Shown here piece after piece: positions 44,262 to 60,720 of a stretch of 64,000 nucleotides of DNA (its first letter is position 1; every line of letters begins with the position of its first letter). The notes under the pieces were generated by a model that made no database searches, was not told the DNA's origin, and saw nothing but the letters and a program-made list of their open reading frames with translations. The translations under genes and the position numbers were made by a program. This DNA is from Rhodospirillaceae bacterium (GTDB taxonomy: Bacteria; Pseudomonadota; Alphaproteobacteria; UBA8366; Aestuariispiraceae). The DNA is taken from the NCBI GenBank assembly GCA_002709955.1, contig PAQY01000022.1, positions 186,001-250,000 of the forward strand. Reading direction: 5' to 3'.

Positions 44262-44816
44262 TTATAGCGAAAGCTCTTCCCAGCGGCGCAAATATATTCG
44301 GAACCAGGGGGTAAATGCCTGGGGGGTCGCGGATACTTCCGCGCGCAGATGATCCAGGGAAACCCAGCGGGTTTCGCTGACTTCGTCGGAGTTTAGGGCA
44401 AGGATGATACGTTTAGAATCCGCCTGGCCCCGAAAGACAACGACCTGTTCATGCTCCCACAGGCCGCCCCCCACATCCGCGCGATATTCAACCGTCGTGC
44501 GACGTTCCAGAGGAAGGGTCAGGCCCAATTCCTCCCGCATGCGCCGTGCCGCACAGTCTTCGTGACTTTCCCCGAAATGCGGATGCGTGCAGCAGGTATT
44601 CGCCCATAACCCACCACAATGGTATTTTTCCGCCGCCCGCCGCTGGATCAGCAATTCCCCGGATTGGGAGAAGACAAAGGCCGAAATCGCCTGATGAAAC
44701 ACACCCCGGCGATGCGCCTCCATCTTCTCAATCGGGTATAGCGACTGATCCGACGCAATTGCCGGAATCATCCCCGATGCGCGCACAGCATCGGATTTGG
44801 GCGGAACATAGGTCAC
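44262..44816 (-). CDS. idi: isopentenyl-diphosphate delta-isomerase, type I
   Basis: A 184-residue Nudix-fold isomerase interconverting isopentenyl and dimethylallyl diphosphate, supplying carotenoid and phytyl chains. The active-site Cys is C76 in WANTCCTHP and the acidic pair is E121 and E123 in LWEHE; REELGLT is the Nudix-box remnant. It overlaps the end of hemA by four bases (ATGA) and is the last gene of the photosynthesis superoperon. An idi gene inside a photosynthesis cluster is known from Rhodobacter, although in a different neighbourhood. Confidence 0.92.
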   Translation of the reverse strand: MTYVPPKSDAVRASGMIPAIASDQSLYPIEKMEAHRRGVFHQAISAFVFSQSGELLIQRRAAEKYHCGGLWANTCCTHPHFGESHEDCAARRMREELGLTLPLERRTTVEYRADVGGGLWEHEQVVVFRGQADSKRIILALNSDEVSETRWVSLDHLRAEVSATPQAFTPWFRIYLRRWEELSL

Positions 44817-46027
44817 GCCGTTGCCCGGTTCAGGCCCATTTGGGACCAGATTTCTGACAAGGCATTGATCAGCTTGTCGATATCCTCGTTGGTATGCAGC
44901 GGAGATGGGGTAACGCGCAAACGCTCGGTCCCCCGGGCGACGGTCGGATAATTGATCGGCTGTACATAAATGCCATGTTCATGCAGCAATTGATCGCTGA
45001 TCTGTTTACACAGAACCGGATCGCCAACCATGACCGGCACGATATGGCTGGGATTGGGCAAATGCGGCAGACCAGCAGCATCAAGGCGACGGCGCACCAG
45101 GGCGACACGCTCTTCCTTACGATGGCGTTCGATCTGGCTGACCTTTAAATGCTTCACACTGGCGCGCGCACCAGCGGCGATTGCAGGCGGCAGGGCGGTT
45201 GTGAAGATGAAACCTGCGGAAAAGCTGCGGACAAAATCACACAGGGCTTCCGACGCGGCAATATAGCCCCCAATCACCCCAAAGGCTTTCGCCAGGGTTC
45301 CTTCGATCACAGTCAACCGGTGGGCCAATCCTTCTCGTTCTGATATGCCGCCGCCACGCGGACCGTACAGGCCCACCGCATGCACCTCGTCCAGATAGGT
45401 CATGGCATTGTATTTATCGGCCAGATCACAGATCTCCTTAATCGGCGCGATACAGCCATCCATCGAATAGACACTTTCAAAGGCGATCAGTTTCGGGCGA
45501 TCCGCTGGCAGGGATTTCAGTACCCGTTCCAGATCCGCCACATCGTTATGTTTGAAGACGACCTTATCTGCACGGGAATGGCGGATGCCTTCGATCATCG
45601 ACGAATGGTTCTTTTCGTCGGATATCACAATGCAGCCGGGAATTTTTGAGGCCAGGGTCGACAGGGTCGCCCAGTTTGAGACAAAGCCCGATGTGAACAG
45701 CAGTGCGGATTCCTTGCCATGCAGATCGGCCAATTCCTGCTCCAGCAGGACGTGATAGTGATTGGTGCCGGAGATATTCCGGGTGCCCCCCGCACCCGCA
45801 CCGCATTTGTCCATCGCCTCGTGCATGGCATTCAGAACCGTCTGATTCTGGCCCATACCCAGATAGTCGTTGGAACACCAGACCGTGACGTCGCGCGCTC
45901 CGTCTTCAGCATGATGCGTAGCCCTGGGAAAGTTCCCACGTTGGCGTTCCAGATCGGCAAAGATCCGATAGTTCCCCTCTTCGCGCAAATCGCTCAAGGC
46001 ATCCTGGAAATAGCCTTCATAATCCAT
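44813..46027 (-). CDS. hemA: 5-aminolevulinate synthase
   Basis: A 404-residue PLP enzyme condensing glycine and succinyl-CoA, the C4 route to tetrapyrroles used by alphaproteobacteria. The Schiff-base lysine is K247 in GTLAKAFG, and YLDEVHAVG at 211-219 holds the cofactor Asp and His. It starts 52 bases after puhE and couples to idi. Placing it in the photosynthesis operon would link precursor supply to bacteriochlorophyll demand; a second hemA or a hemA outside the cluster may serve haem, but that cannot be seen here. Confidence 0.95.
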   Translation of the reverse strand: MDYEGYFQDALSDLREEGNYRIFADLERQRGNFPRATHHAEDGARDVTVWCSNDYLGMGQNQTVLNAMHEAMDKCGAGAGGTRNISGTNHYHVLLEQELADLHGKESALLFTSGFVSNWATLSTLASKIPGCIVISDEKNHSSMIEGIRHSRADKVVFKHNDVADLERVLKSLPADRPKLIAFESVYSMDGCIAPIKEICDLADKYNAMTYLDEVHAVGLYGPRGGGISEREGLAHRLTVIEGTLAKAFGVIGGYIAASEALCDFVRSFSAGFIFTTALPPAIAAGARASVKHLKVSQIERHRKEERVALVRRRLDAAGLPHLPNPSHIVPVMVGDPVLCKQISDQLLHEHGIYVQPINYPTVARGTERLRVTPSPLHTNEDIDKLINALSEIWSQMGLNRATA

Positions 46028-46079
46028 GGTTCAACCTCCCACTCGGGTTCTTGGGCCGCTATCGGCCTGTGTTATCCCT

Positions 46080-46898
46080 TTACGGTGTCCCTGCAACGGT
46101 CGCGTTGCGTTTCACCGTGTCGGGAGCCGGTTCCACCGGCCGGGTTTCTGACTTGGGCGAAATTGCCCATTTCCAAAGGGCTGCATCCTGAATGGGCAGC
46201 ACCAGCAACCAATGTTCCAACAAGGCCAGCGCCATCATGGTGCCAACCAGCATCGCAGCCGTGATCTGAAACGCGCTGCCATGGGCACCATGATAGATCA
46301 ACGCAGCCAACACCGTTCCCGCGGTGACAGACAGGGCAAAAAAAGCGGAGATACGCCGGGTCCCAAAATAGCTTTTCAGATAGGTCAGATGCGGGGGCAA
46401 CAGATCAACGGCCAAATTGGCGACGCCAAAATAGACATTCAGTTTTGCACTGAGCCGCATCACCCACAAAACGCCAAATGTCCACCAGGCAACGCGGTTC
46501 CCCGCATTCTCAGATAACAGAATGATGACCAGCCCGGATATCAGAATGGCCATTTCGTGGTACAGCACCGTCCCTGCCGCCAACAGGAATTTCTTCCCCG
46601 CGCCAGTCCCCTTGGGCAATGCATGTTGAACCGGACCAGTGACATAGCCCAGAAGGAACATCACTTCATTCCAGGCCCAGATTCCCAAACCGCAGCCAAA
46701 AGCCATATATGCCCCGGCAACCGTTGTCATATCCCGGGTCAACCAGATGCCGATAAGGCTTGCAAACAAAAGGATGGTAACGGCAATCAAAATCCAACCC
46801 CGCGCCTTGGGCGCGCGACCATCGGTCATAAAGACCAGTCCGGTGGAGAACCACCAGATAAAAACCGCAAAGAAGAAGGGGATCAGATATGTATCCAT
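46080..46898 (-). CDS. puhE: photosynthetic complex assembly protein PuhE
   Basis: A 272-residue integral membrane protein (DUF3623) with about seven or eight helices: YLIPFFFAVFIWWFSTGLVF at the N terminus and GLGIWAWNEVMFLLGYVTGP further on. PuhE is required for normal reaction-centre and light-harvesting 1 levels in Rhodobacter; its mechanism is unknown. The ATG at 46898 lies 16 bases after the acsF stop; an in-frame start further upstream would be inside acsF. Order acsF-puhE-hemA is typical of aerobic and marine phototrophs. Confidence 0.9.
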   Translation of the reverse strand: MDTYLIPFFFAVFIWWFSTGLVFMTDGRAPKARGWILIAVTILLFASLIGIWLTRDMTTVAGAYMAFGCGLGIWAWNEVMFLLGYVTGPVQHALPKGTGAGKKFLLAAGTVLYHEMAILISGLVIILLSENAGNRVAWWTFGVLWVMRLSAKLNVYFGVANLAVDLLPPHLTYLKSYFGTRRISAFFALSVTAGTVLAALIYHGAHGSAFQITAAMLVGTMMALALLEHWLLVLPIQDAALWKWAISPKSETRPVEPAPDTVKRNATVAGTP

Positions 46899-46914
46899 CC
46901 TGTCCGTAAACCTC

Positions 46915-47961
46915 CTACCAGGCCGGCTGCATGCGGCTGGTTTCCGGGATTTCGTTGCTGATTGTCGGTAACAGATACAGCCGCGCAAAGACGGCCCCTG
47001 CCGCCAGGGTCAGGGCCGCCTTTTTCAGGCGTCCAGCCCCTTGCATCCGGTCATTTAAAACCCGCAACTGTTCAAAGCCTGCGCGCAGTTTCGGATTGTC
47101 CGTATCCAATGTGAAAGGGAATACCTGCTTGGTGATTTCTGAACAGATATTGAAGACTTTGTAATCATACTCCGTCGGGTCCAGCTTGGCTGCCTTATGG
47201 AATTCCGGGCGGTTATGATCGCGCACATACATGGTCGCATACACCGCCAGCAGGAAGAACCGGATCCACAGCTTGTTATGGCCTTTCAACAATTCCGGTT
47301 GGGACCGCATCAACAGGGCAAAGGCCTCGCCATGGCGGAACTCGTCATTGCACCAGCGCTCAAACCATTTGAAGATCGGGTGAAAGCGCAATTCCGGATG
47401 CCGTTCAAACTGGCGGAAGATCAGAATATAGCGGGCATAACCGATCTTTTCTGACAGATACGTGGCATAGAAGATGAATTTGGGACGGAAATAGGTGTAT
47501 TTCTTCGCCTTGGTCAGAAAGCCCAGATCAATGCCGATGTTGTATTCTTTCAGCGCGTCATTGATGAAACCGGCATGGCGACTTTCGTCCCGCGCCATCA
47601 GTTTGAACAATTCGCAGATATCCGGGTTGGACCCGCGCTTGCGCATTTCCGCATACAGGATACAGCCTGAAAATTCAGACGTCATGGAACTGACCAGAAA
47701 ATCCACGAACTCCTTGCGCAAGGCAGGGGGCAGATCATCCAGGCTGGTTTTATCCCAGTTTTCATCTTTCTTGAAATGCAGACGGTTCGGATCGCTTTTC
47801 ATTTCAGCGATCAGCGCATCCCATTCCTTGCGCACCGGGGTGACATCCATCTTGTCCAGGGCATCGAAATCCGTGGTGTAAAAGCGCGGGCTCAACACCG
47901 TTGATTCCTTGGCAATGTTCAACGTGTCATCGGTCGTGATCGACATGCTGGTGATGGTCAT
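46915..47961 (-). CDS. acsF: aerobic Mg-protoporphyrin IX monomethyl ester cyclase AcsF
   Basis: A 348-residue diiron enzyme that forms ring E of bacteriochlorophyll using O2. The two ExxH iron motifs are visible in DESRH (125-129) and DEFRH (204-208), with further Glu ligands near E96 and E105. ATG 47961 has AGGAGA six bases upstream and overlaps the stop of the preceding small gene by one base (TAATG). The oxygen-independent BchE is not in the window, so pigment synthesis here can proceed with air present; a BchE gene elsewhere is possible. Confidence 0.95.
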   Translation of the reverse strand: MTITSMSITTDDTLNIAKESTVLSPRFYTTDFDALDKMDVTPVRKEWDALIAEMKSDPNRLHFKKDENWDKTSLDDLPPALRKEFVDFLVSSMTSEFSGCILYAEMRKRGSNPDICELFKLMARDESRHAGFINDALKEYNIGIDLGFLTKAKKYTYFRPKFIFYATYLSEKIGYARYILIFRQFERHPELRFHPIFKWFERWCNDEFRHGEAFALLMRSQPELLKGHNKLWIRFFLLAVYATMYVRDHNRPEFHKAAKLDPTEYDYKVFNICSEITKQVFPFTLDTDNPKLRAGFEQLRVLNDRMQGAGRLKKAALTLAAGAVFARLYLLPTISNEIPETSRMQPAW

Positions 47962-48290
47962 TATGCATCTCCTGCTGAAAAACTGACTTCCAAAAGCTCC
48001 AGGCATTCAAGGCGCCCTGTAAGCTTGGTCCAGGCCCGTTCCACCCGTCCGGCCCGTTGTACTTCCGCTGTCCGGAACAAGGTGAATTTGGACCCGTAAG
48101 GGGCAACGATCTTGTCCCCCAACACCCGAACCGTATCCCCCGGACCGACCGGCACATTGGCCTTCAAATCGACATGGGCATAAACACCATCAAATGTGTT
48201 TTCGACATCCACCACGCAGGGCACTTCTGACACAAGGCGCTTAAAAAAGTGCGGGTTTTCAGCTGGTTGAGGATCGAAATCAGGGGTCAT
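47961..48290 (-). CDS. small conserved-type protein between puhC and acsF
   Basis: A 109-residue protein with no membrane segment. Its pattern is [30 protein letters not shown], a [15 protein letters not shown] turn, then [32 protein letters not shown]. It reads like a small beta-rich domain. I recall similar small genes at this place in other phototrophic alphaproteobacteria, but I cannot name a function. It is not PuhD, which is about 55 residues and hydrophobic. ATG 48290 is 13 bases after puhC and its stop overlaps acsF, so expression with acsF is certain by layout. A helper for the AcsF cyclase is an open idea. Confidence 0.7.
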   Translation of the reverse strand: MTPDFDPQPAENPHFFKRLVSEVPCVVDVENTFDGVYAHVDLKANVPVGPGDTVRVLGDKIVAPYGSKFTLFRTAEVQRAGRVERAWTKLTGRLECLELLEVSFSAGDA

Positions 48291-48303
48291 CTCAGTATCA
48301 TCC

Positions 48304-48786
48304 TTATGACGCACGGGCGAAAAACAGGCGGCTGAAGGCCTGTGCATTGGTGGGCCCAAAAGCATTCAGGAATATTTCCCGATTGGTCTGTGGATCCGAC
48401 AGGATCAAGGCACCATCTGTTGTCAGGATCAGATTGAACGGGGGTGTTGAACCGATACCCATGGCGCGACGCTCCCGGGCGAAGCCCCGCAAAACCCCCC
48501 GCACGAACCCATCTTCCTTTGGCTCCACAGCGGTAATGATGGCAGAAGTTTCACCGTCCAGAACCGCAATCGCGCCATTGGGTTGATCCGCAAATCCAAT
48601 GGCGCGGATGCGGGTTTCACCTGCCTGGATGATTTCACGGACATCCGCATCCCGCTGGGCCGTGGTCTGATGCTTTTGATAGCTGGACCAGGCCGACAAG
48701 ATGATTGTCAAACCCACCATCACCGCGACCGCGATCAACAAAGGCCGTGGGACGGCGGTATCATGATGGTGATGAACTGGCTTCAT
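48304..48786 (-). CDS. puhC: photosynthetic complex assembly protein PuhC
   Basis: A 160-residue protein with an N-terminal His-rich stretch (HHHH at 5-8), one membrane helix (about residues 15-31) and a periplasmic domain with LDGETSAIITAVEPKEDGFVRG and FARERRAMGIG. PuhC supports assembly of the RC-LH1 core complex. It lies 56 bases after puhB and 13 before the next small gene. Length agrees with Rhodobacter PuhC (about 162). Confidence 0.88.
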   Translation of the reverse strand: MKPVHHHHDTAVPRPLLIAVAVMVGLTIILSAWSSYQKHQTTAQRDADVREIIQAGETRIRAIGFADQPNGAIAVLDGETSAIITAVEPKEDGFVRGVLRGFARERRAMGIGSTPPFNLILTTDGALILSDPQTNREIFLNAFGPTNAQAFSRLFFARAS

Positions 48787-48842
48787 TGGATCATTCCTTT
48801 AGCGTATCGCGGGCCTTTAGCGTGTCGCGGGGTCGTCATGCT

Positions 48843-49505
48843 TTATTCCGCGGGTTCCGGCATCATGCCTGGCGCATGTTGAGCTTCTGTCTTTTCCTCC
48901 ATAAAGGTGACAGGGTTGCCAGCAATCGCGTCAGCCAGAAGCTGTGCTACTTTTTCTGGGTTCTTCACGGCACGCAGCATCGGCTGTGGGCGCGCAAATT
49001 TCAGGGGTCGAACAAAGGGCCACATATGGACATAACCAACCCGATGCGGACCGGTAAAATCCAATGGCAAGTCCCCGGTGCCATCGCCACAAATCCGCAT
49101 ATCCACTGATTTAACCAGGGAGAATGGCAGATTAACCGTCAGCGTCAGCGCCATGCCAAACCGCATCACCACCCGCTTGGACGTGATCGTATAAACCGTG
49201 GTGCGGGCATAGAACCATGCCAGCAGACACAAAACACCAACCGTCACCGCGGCGATGGGTGCCATCATCGCGAAGGTTCCGCCGACATCCGCCAATGCCT
49301 GACCATCATGATAGCCAGAGGCCGCGCCCCAGGCCAGAAGGATGGCAAAATAGATCGCAACCTTTCGAACATGAAAGACGCGATAGGCAAGCCCGGTCCA
49401 GCTCGGCTTTCCCCGCCACAGGATGCGTTCATCCTCCGGTGGGGTTTCCGGCAGTCCCTCTACGGGTTCAAACTCGTGCTCGCCAATGACAGGGGCCGAC
49501 TTCAT
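48843..49505 (-). CDS. puhB: photosynthetic complex assembly protein PuhB
   Basis: A 220-residue membrane protein with three predicted helices and a PH-like domain (ARTTVYTITSKRVVMRFGMALTLTVNLPFSLVKSVDM). The N-terminal segment ERILWRGKPSWTGLAYRVFHVRKVAIYF is a family mark. PuhB dimers promote reaction-centre assembly. It overlaps puhA by four bases (ATGA). Length fits Rhodobacter PuhB (214). Confidence 0.92.
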   Translation of the reverse strand: MKSAPVIGEHEFEPVEGLPETPPEDERILWRGKPSWTGLAYRVFHVRKVAIYFAILLAWGAASGYHDGQALADVGGTFAMMAPIAAVTVGVLCLLAWFYARTTVYTITSKRVVMRFGMALTLTVNLPFSLVKSVDMRICGDGTGDLPLDFTGPHRVGYVHMWPFVRPLKFARPQPMLRAVKNPEKVAQLLADAIAGNPVTFMEEKTEAQHAPGMMPEPAE

Positions 49506-50278
49506 AACAACGGCTCCGACCGGGATGGGGTGGCATAAAGGGTGCCACCGCCATAAAAGCCACTGATTTTATCTTCTTCCAGGCGTGTCACCACATCCGG
49601 ATTTCTGGTGGCTGGAACCTGAACGAAATGTCCACCCAGGATCGATTTCACCTTGATCTGACGCCGTTTGGCATCAACCCGCGACAGGGTCATCGGCAAC
49701 AGCCGCTTACCGGCACCCGGGACATCCACTTCCAGATAACGAATGATGTATTCACCGGTATCGACCCAGATATCAGCAACCGTGCCACCGACAACACCAT
49801 CGGCCCCGACGACATCCATGCCACGGGGATCAGGGTCATCTTCATCCACATGGAAACTACCCGCGATCCGCATCGGCTTCAGCTTGGGCGAACCATCAAT
49901 GGCCGCATCAGGGATATCCTGACGTTGGGCATAGGCAGCAGGGCCAACCCCATCGACCATTGGATTGCCGGTTGGGACCAGGGGTGCACCAGGATGACCG
50001 GCCGACGGCTTGGCCGCAATCGGGCGATCATCGGACAGGCCATTGGGGGCCATCACTGTGGACCCATCCGCCATGCGGAAGGTCTTGGGGGATGGCACAT
50101 CCGGATACCCTCGACTGGACGCGCGGGGATTACGCTCCGTCAGATCATTCTGCAGCGGATACCCTTCCCGCTTGCTTTCCTGATGCAGATGGAGAACCAA
50201 AAATGCAAAGAATATCCAGAATACATACAGCACGATCTGCGCTGCATCGATGTATCCTGTTATCGCTCCGACTTCCAT
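49502..50278 (-). CDS. puhA: photosynthetic reaction centre H subunit
   Basis: A 258-residue H subunit with a single N-terminal membrane helix (about residues 11-31, ending in FLVLHLHQESKREGYPL) and a cytoplasmic PRC-type barrel with the segment VVGADGVVGGTVADIWVDTGEYIIRYLEV. It caps the L and M subunits and guides proton delivery to the secondary quinone. L and M (puf operon) are not in the window. A gap of 39 bases follows lhaA with AGGGAGG upstream of the ATG. Confidence 0.97.
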   Translation of the reverse strand: MEVGAITGYIDAAQIVLYVFWIFFAFLVLHLHQESKREGYPLQNDLTERNPRASSRGYPDVPSPKTFRMADGSTVMAPNGLSDDRPIAAKPSAGHPGAPLVPTGNPMVDGVGPAAYAQRQDIPDAAIDGSPKLKPMRIAGSFHVDEDDPDPRGMDVVGADGVVGGTVADIWVDTGEYIIRYLEVDVPGAGKRLLPMTLSRVDAKRRQIKVKSILGGHFVQVPATRNPDVVTRLEEDKISGFYGGGTLYATPSRSEPLL

Positions 50279-50317
50279 GGGAAACCTCCCTTTCTTTATG
50301 GTCTAAGCCGCTCTCGG

Positions 50318-51757
50318 CTAGCCTGGAAATTGAACCAGGCCAAATTTCGTTCCAACAGGTACGGTCTGTTCAGACCGGTAATTGACCAACGGCCCAATCG
50401 CCGCCAGCGTGGCAAACAACAGCAAAATTTCTAAATGATAGACGACCGAATACCCCACCGACGGATCGGTCAGGGCCACACCCAAAGCACCCTGTTCAGA
50501 CAAAGTGCTGACAAAATCTCTCAAGGCACCCCCCAAAAATGTGGCAACACCGGTTGCAGTCGCAGTCACCGCGCCCCAGGCCCCCAGTGCCAGTCCGCTG
50601 TAACCATCCCGTGCAAGCGCCATCGCTGCCGTTAAAGTGCCCGTGACAAACAGCCCACCGCCCACACCGATCATGAACGTACCGATGCGGAACAAGGTCG
50701 GCGATTGGATCGGTGCAGAAAAGATCACAGCAGAAAAGGCGAAAACGCCAATTACAGCCCCAAATCCAGCCAGCCGATGCACATCACCGCCCTGGCCCAA
50801 TTTGCGTGCTGAATAGGCCAGACCCAACAGGGTCCCCCCCGCCAGCAATGCCGTCAGCAAGGTGGTTGCACTGACACTAAGCCCCAGGATTTCGCCACCA
50901 TAGGGCTCTAACAGGATATCCTGCATACTAAAGGCGGCGGTTCCCAGACCAACCGCAATCAACAGACGCTTGGCCCGACCTGCCGCCAGAAATTCATTCC
51001 AACTTTGTTTGAAGCTGGGGCGTTCCAGATCAGGTGCGGTTTGTGCCGGATCGCGGGTTTCCTGTTTCCAGACCGCAATCAGGTTCAAGACGACGGTCAC
51101 CGCCGCCGCCCCCTGCACCAGTTGGATCAGCAGTTTTGGATTATAATTCTGCAACAGGAAACCATAGACCAGTGACGCGCCAACCATGCCGACCAGCAGC
51201 ATGACATATAGCAGCGCCACGACGCGGGGTCGTTTGTCTTCTGGGGAGATATCCGTTGCCAGCGCCAGACCGGCGGTCTGGGTCGTATGCATGCCCAGGC
51301 CGACCATCAGGAAGGCCAGGGCTGCGCCAACGACGCCAAGCTCCTGCGGGCCGCCCCGGACATCGCCTGACAGAACCAACAGTGCGAAGGGCATGATCGC
51401 CAGTCCACCAAACTGCAACAGCGACCCGTACCAGATATAGGGCAGACGCCGAACCCCGAGATAGGATTTATAGGTATCGGATTTATACCCGATTAATGCC
51501 CGGAACGGGGCCACCAATAGGGGCAGGGAAACCATAACGGCCACAACCCAGGCCGGTACATTCAGTTCAACGATCATCACGCGATTCAACGTCCCGGTCA
51601 GCAGCACGGCTGCCAATCCAACGCTGATCTGAAACAGAGATAAGCGCAACAGGCGACCCAGCGGCAGTTCCGTTGAGGCGGCATCCGCGAAAGGCAGATA
51701 TTTTGGTCCTAACTGGGACCAGAACCGCTGAATCTTTTTGACCCGGCTGCGTTTCAT
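50318..51757 (-). CDS. lhaA: light-harvesting 1 assembly protein LhaA (BCD/PucC family)
   Basis: A 479-residue, about 12-helix major facilitator-like protein of the BCD family, which includes PucC and LhaA and is needed for LH1 or LH2 assembly. Motifs are PLLVAPFRALIGYKSDTYKSYLGVRRLPYIWYG and ALALATDISPEDKRPRVVALLYVMLLVGM. Its place between bchM and puhA identifies it as LhaA. ATG 51757 overlaps the bchM stop by four bases; longer in-frame starts lie inside bchM. Confidence 0.93.
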   Translation of the reverse strand: MKRSRVKKIQRFWSQLGPKYLPFADAASTELPLGRLLRLSLFQISVGLAAVLLTGTLNRVMIVELNVPAWVVAVMVSLPLLVAPFRALIGYKSDTYKSYLGVRRLPYIWYGSLLQFGGLAIMPFALLVLSGDVRGGPQELGVVGAALAFLMVGLGMHTTQTAGLALATDISPEDKRPRVVALLYVMLLVGMVGASLVYGFLLQNYNPKLLIQLVQGAAAVTVVLNLIAVWKQETRDPAQTAPDLERPSFKQSWNEFLAAGRAKRLLIAVGLGTAAFSMQDILLEPYGGEILGLSVSATTLLTALLAGGTLLGLAYSARKLGQGGDVHRLAGFGAVIGVFAFSAVIFSAPIQSPTLFRIGTFMIGVGGGLFVTGTLTAAMALARDGYSGLALGAWGAVTATATGVATFLGGALRDFVSTLSEQGALGVALTDPSVGYSVVYHLEILLLFATLAAIGPLVNYRSEQTVPVGTKFGLVQFPG

Positions 51758-52452
51758 CGCACCACAAGCTCCTGTGCGTGGGACATGTAAAATCCGGTCG
51801 TGACCCGCAAATCGCGCCCAGCGCTCCACCCCTGACTTTCAGGATGAGCCAGGAACAATTGACGGATTTTTGTATTGGCTATCGGCTCAATGAACGGCGC
51901 GCGATTGCCTTGCGGGAACAGGCGCCCTACCGCATGCATGACGGTCAGCATCGGGGTCCGTGGCGCATGGGTAAACAGGATCGATTTGCGTGTCCGTTTC
52001 GTCAGCCCGACCAGCATCGCGGCCATATCCGCCGCCTTATAATGGATCATACTGTCCATTCCGATGACATGATCGAAGCTGCCCAGATCGGGCGACAGCA
52101 TGTCACCAGACAGCCAGGTCACGGTACCCGCCAAATCCGTTGGCGCGCGCTCCCGCGCTAATTCCACAAGGGTCGGGGACAGGTCGATGGCGGTTACCAT
52201 GGCACCGCGCCGTGCGGCATCTATCGACAATGCACCGGTGCCACAGCCCGCATCCAGGATTGAAACCCCGGTCAGATCCTCGGGCAACCAGGACAGTAAG
52301 GCATTGCGAATCTGATCCCGACCAGCCCGCACGGTTGCGCGGATCTTGCTGACCGGTGCATCGGTCGTCAGCTTCGCCCAGGCTTCAACCGCTGTGCGGT
52401 CAAAATAGGTCTCTAACTGACCTCGGCGCGCAATATAGGTTCCGGTTTCCAT
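51754..52452 (-). CDS. bchM: Mg-protoporphyrin IX O-methyltransferase BchM
   Basis: A 232-residue SAM-dependent methyltransferase. The SAM motif I is LDAGCGTGALSIDAARRG near residues 65-82, followed by MVTAIDLSPTLVELARERA. The enzyme methylates the ring C propionate of Mg-protoporphyrin, the step before AcsF. ATG 52452 lies 14 bases after bchL and is supported by GAGAAAGG upstream; an in-frame ATG 6 codons earlier overlaps bchL. Confidence 0.95.
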   Translation of the reverse strand: METGTYIARRGQLETYFDRTAVEAWAKLTTDAPVSKIRATVRAGRDQIRNALLSWLPEDLTGVSILDAGCGTGALSIDAARRGAMVTAIDLSPTLVELARERAPTDLAGTVTWLSGDMLSPDLGSFDHVIGMDSMIHYKAADMAAMLVGLTKRTRKSILFTHAPRTPMLTVMHAVGRLFPQGNRAPFIEPIANTKIRQLFLAHPESQGWSAGRDLRVTTGFYMSHAQELVVR

Positions 52453-52466
52453 CGGTCCGGCCTTTC

Positions 52467-57158
<4,692 letters not shown>

Positions 57159-57184
<26 letters not shown>

Positions 57185-58763
57185 TATACAATGTCTCTAA
57201 AGTGATCGGGGAAATGCCCTTTTCCCGCGCGTAAAGCTCTGTGTTCTTCCGTGCCTTGCCCCGCACGAAAAAGGGGATCTTCTTCAACTCTGCTTCCGCA
57301 TCCTGTCGCCAGTTTGCAGTCCATTCGGCGAGGGTCGCCGTACTGTCGCCTGTTGTGCTGTCGCCTGCTGGAGCGGCGGAACTCGGGTCCTGGGTCTCCG
57401 TACGTTCTTTCGCCGCGCCATGCCCCAGATGTGATGCCTGCGCATCGCCATGAAATTCGAAATCTTCCCGGAACATGCCCAGCAGATGCTCTTCCAGCCC
57501 CATCATCAGGGGATGCACCCAGCTATCGAAAATGACATTCGCGCCTTCAAAGCCCATCTGAGGAGAATAGCGCGCTGGGAAATCCTGAACATGAACCGGG
57601 GCGGATATGACCGCACAGCCAATCCCAAGGCGCTTGGCGATATGACGCTCCATCTGGGACCCCAGAACCATTTCCGGCTCCAATGCCTCAATCGCGGCTT
57701 CAACTTCCAGATAATCGTCGCTGATAAGGGCTTCCAGGCCATATAGTTTCGCGGCATCGCGCACGTCACGCGCCTGCTCCCGGCTATAGGTGCCCAGCCC
57801 GACAACGTTAAAGCCAAATTCCTTGTCCGCGATCCGGGCTGCAGCAATGGCATGGGTGGCATCACCGAAGATGAAAACCCGCTTGCCGGTCAGGTAATTC
57901 GAATCCACAGACCGGGAATACCAGGGCAGTCGTGTCGGGGATTGGGCCAGAACTGCACTGGGGTCGATACCGGCGATTTCTGCGACTTCCGCGATGAAAT
58001 CCCGTGTCGCGCCAACACCGATCGGCACTGTTCTGGTATAGGGTTGCTTGAACGTGCGATGCAGCCATTTTGCCGCTGTTTCTGCAATTTCGGGATACAG
58101 CACGACATTGAAATCCGCGTCGCCCAAATTCTGGATATTTGCCGCCGTCGCATCCATTGGCGCGACGCAAGCAACGTCCACGCCTAAGGATGTCAGCAAT
58201 CGCGTGATTTCTGTTATGTCATCGCGGTGCCGGAAACCAAGCGCCGTCGGACCCAGCAGATTACAGCATGGGCGCTGACCCTGTGGGCGTTCGGGGCGCT
58301 GCCAACCGGCGTCTGGTGCCTTCGCCCCGGCAAGGCCACGCACCAGATGATAGAAGGTTTCCGATGCGCCCCAGTTTTCCTTGCGCTGATAAGACGGCAG
58401 TTCCAGGGGAACAACGGGAATCGGAAGGTTCAGAGCCTTTGCAAGGCCCGCAGGGTCGTCCTGAATCAATTCAGCGGTGCAGGAAGATCCGACCAACATA
58501 GCCGCTGGCTTGAACCGTTCATAGGCTTCGGCCATGGCGGATTTGAACAACTCCGCCGTGTCCGTTCCCAAATCGCGGGCCTGGAATGTCGTATAGGTGA
58601 CCGGCGGGCGTTTCTGGCGGCGCTCAATCATCGTGAACAACAGGTCCGCATAGGTATCCCCCTGCGGCGCATGCAGAACATAATGAACATCCTGCATTGC
58701 AGTTGCGATACGCATTGCCCCAACATGAGGGGGGCCTTCATATGTCCAGACGGTCAGTTGCAT
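57159..58763 (-). CDS. bchB: light-independent protochlorophyllide reductase subunit B
   Basis: A 534-residue subunit of the nitrogenase-like reductase. D36 (HAPQGD) is the unusual Asp ligand of the shared [4Fe-4S] cluster. The C-terminal domain ([33 protein letters not shown]) is the substrate-covering tail found in BchB. ATG 58763 is chosen because it gives the conserved [15 protein letters not shown] start; longer ORF extension is inside bchN. It overlaps bchH by 26 bases. Confidence 0.97.
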
Positions 58764-58767
58764 CGCA

Positions 58768-60626
<1,859 letters not shown>

Positions 60627-60662
60627 CGGCCTGCTTCTCCTGCATGTCGCCTTATTAAAAAC

Positions 60663-60692
60663 AGTCTAAATCGGAAAAGACCCGAGTGTCAA
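60663..60692 (-). promoter_or_regulatory. predicted bchF promoter
   Basis: On the minus strand, TTGACA (60692-60687) is a perfect -35 element and TAGACT (60668-60663) follows after 18 bases as a -10. The transcript start would lie some 30 bases upstream of the bchF ATG. The -35 lies inside the PpsR-type box, which fits repression by blocking RNA polymerase. Confidence 0.6.
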
Positions 60693-60704
60693 TTAAAGTT
60701 GACG
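60687..60704. promoter_or_regulatory. PpsR/CrtJ-type box at bchF (overlaps -35)
   Basis: Reads TGTcaattaaagttgACG, matching TGT-N12-ACA except for the last base. Its inner sequence on the other strand (caactttaattg) differs by one base from that of the bchG box at 63547 (caactttgattg), so both are probably the same site. Confidence 0.7.
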
Positions 60705-60720
60705 TAAAAGAAAACTTACA
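60703..60720. promoter_or_regulatory. second PpsR/CrtJ-type box at bchF
   Basis: Reads CGTaaaagaaaacttACA, one base off TGT-N12-ACA, and shares two bases with the neighbouring box so that the two lie 16 bases apart centre to centre. Paired boxes of this kind are usual for PpsR, which binds as a tetramer of dimers. Confidence 0.55.

Noticed and set aside
47961-48290. puhD as the name for the small gene between puhC and acsF
   Set aside because: PuhD of Rhodobacter is about 55 residues and hydrophobic; this product is 109 residues and soluble.
60687-60704. FNR-type site (TTGAT-N4-ATCAA) upstream of bchF
   Set aside because: The half-sites face the wrong way (GTCAA outside, TTGAC inside) and the fit to TGT-N12-ACA is far better.
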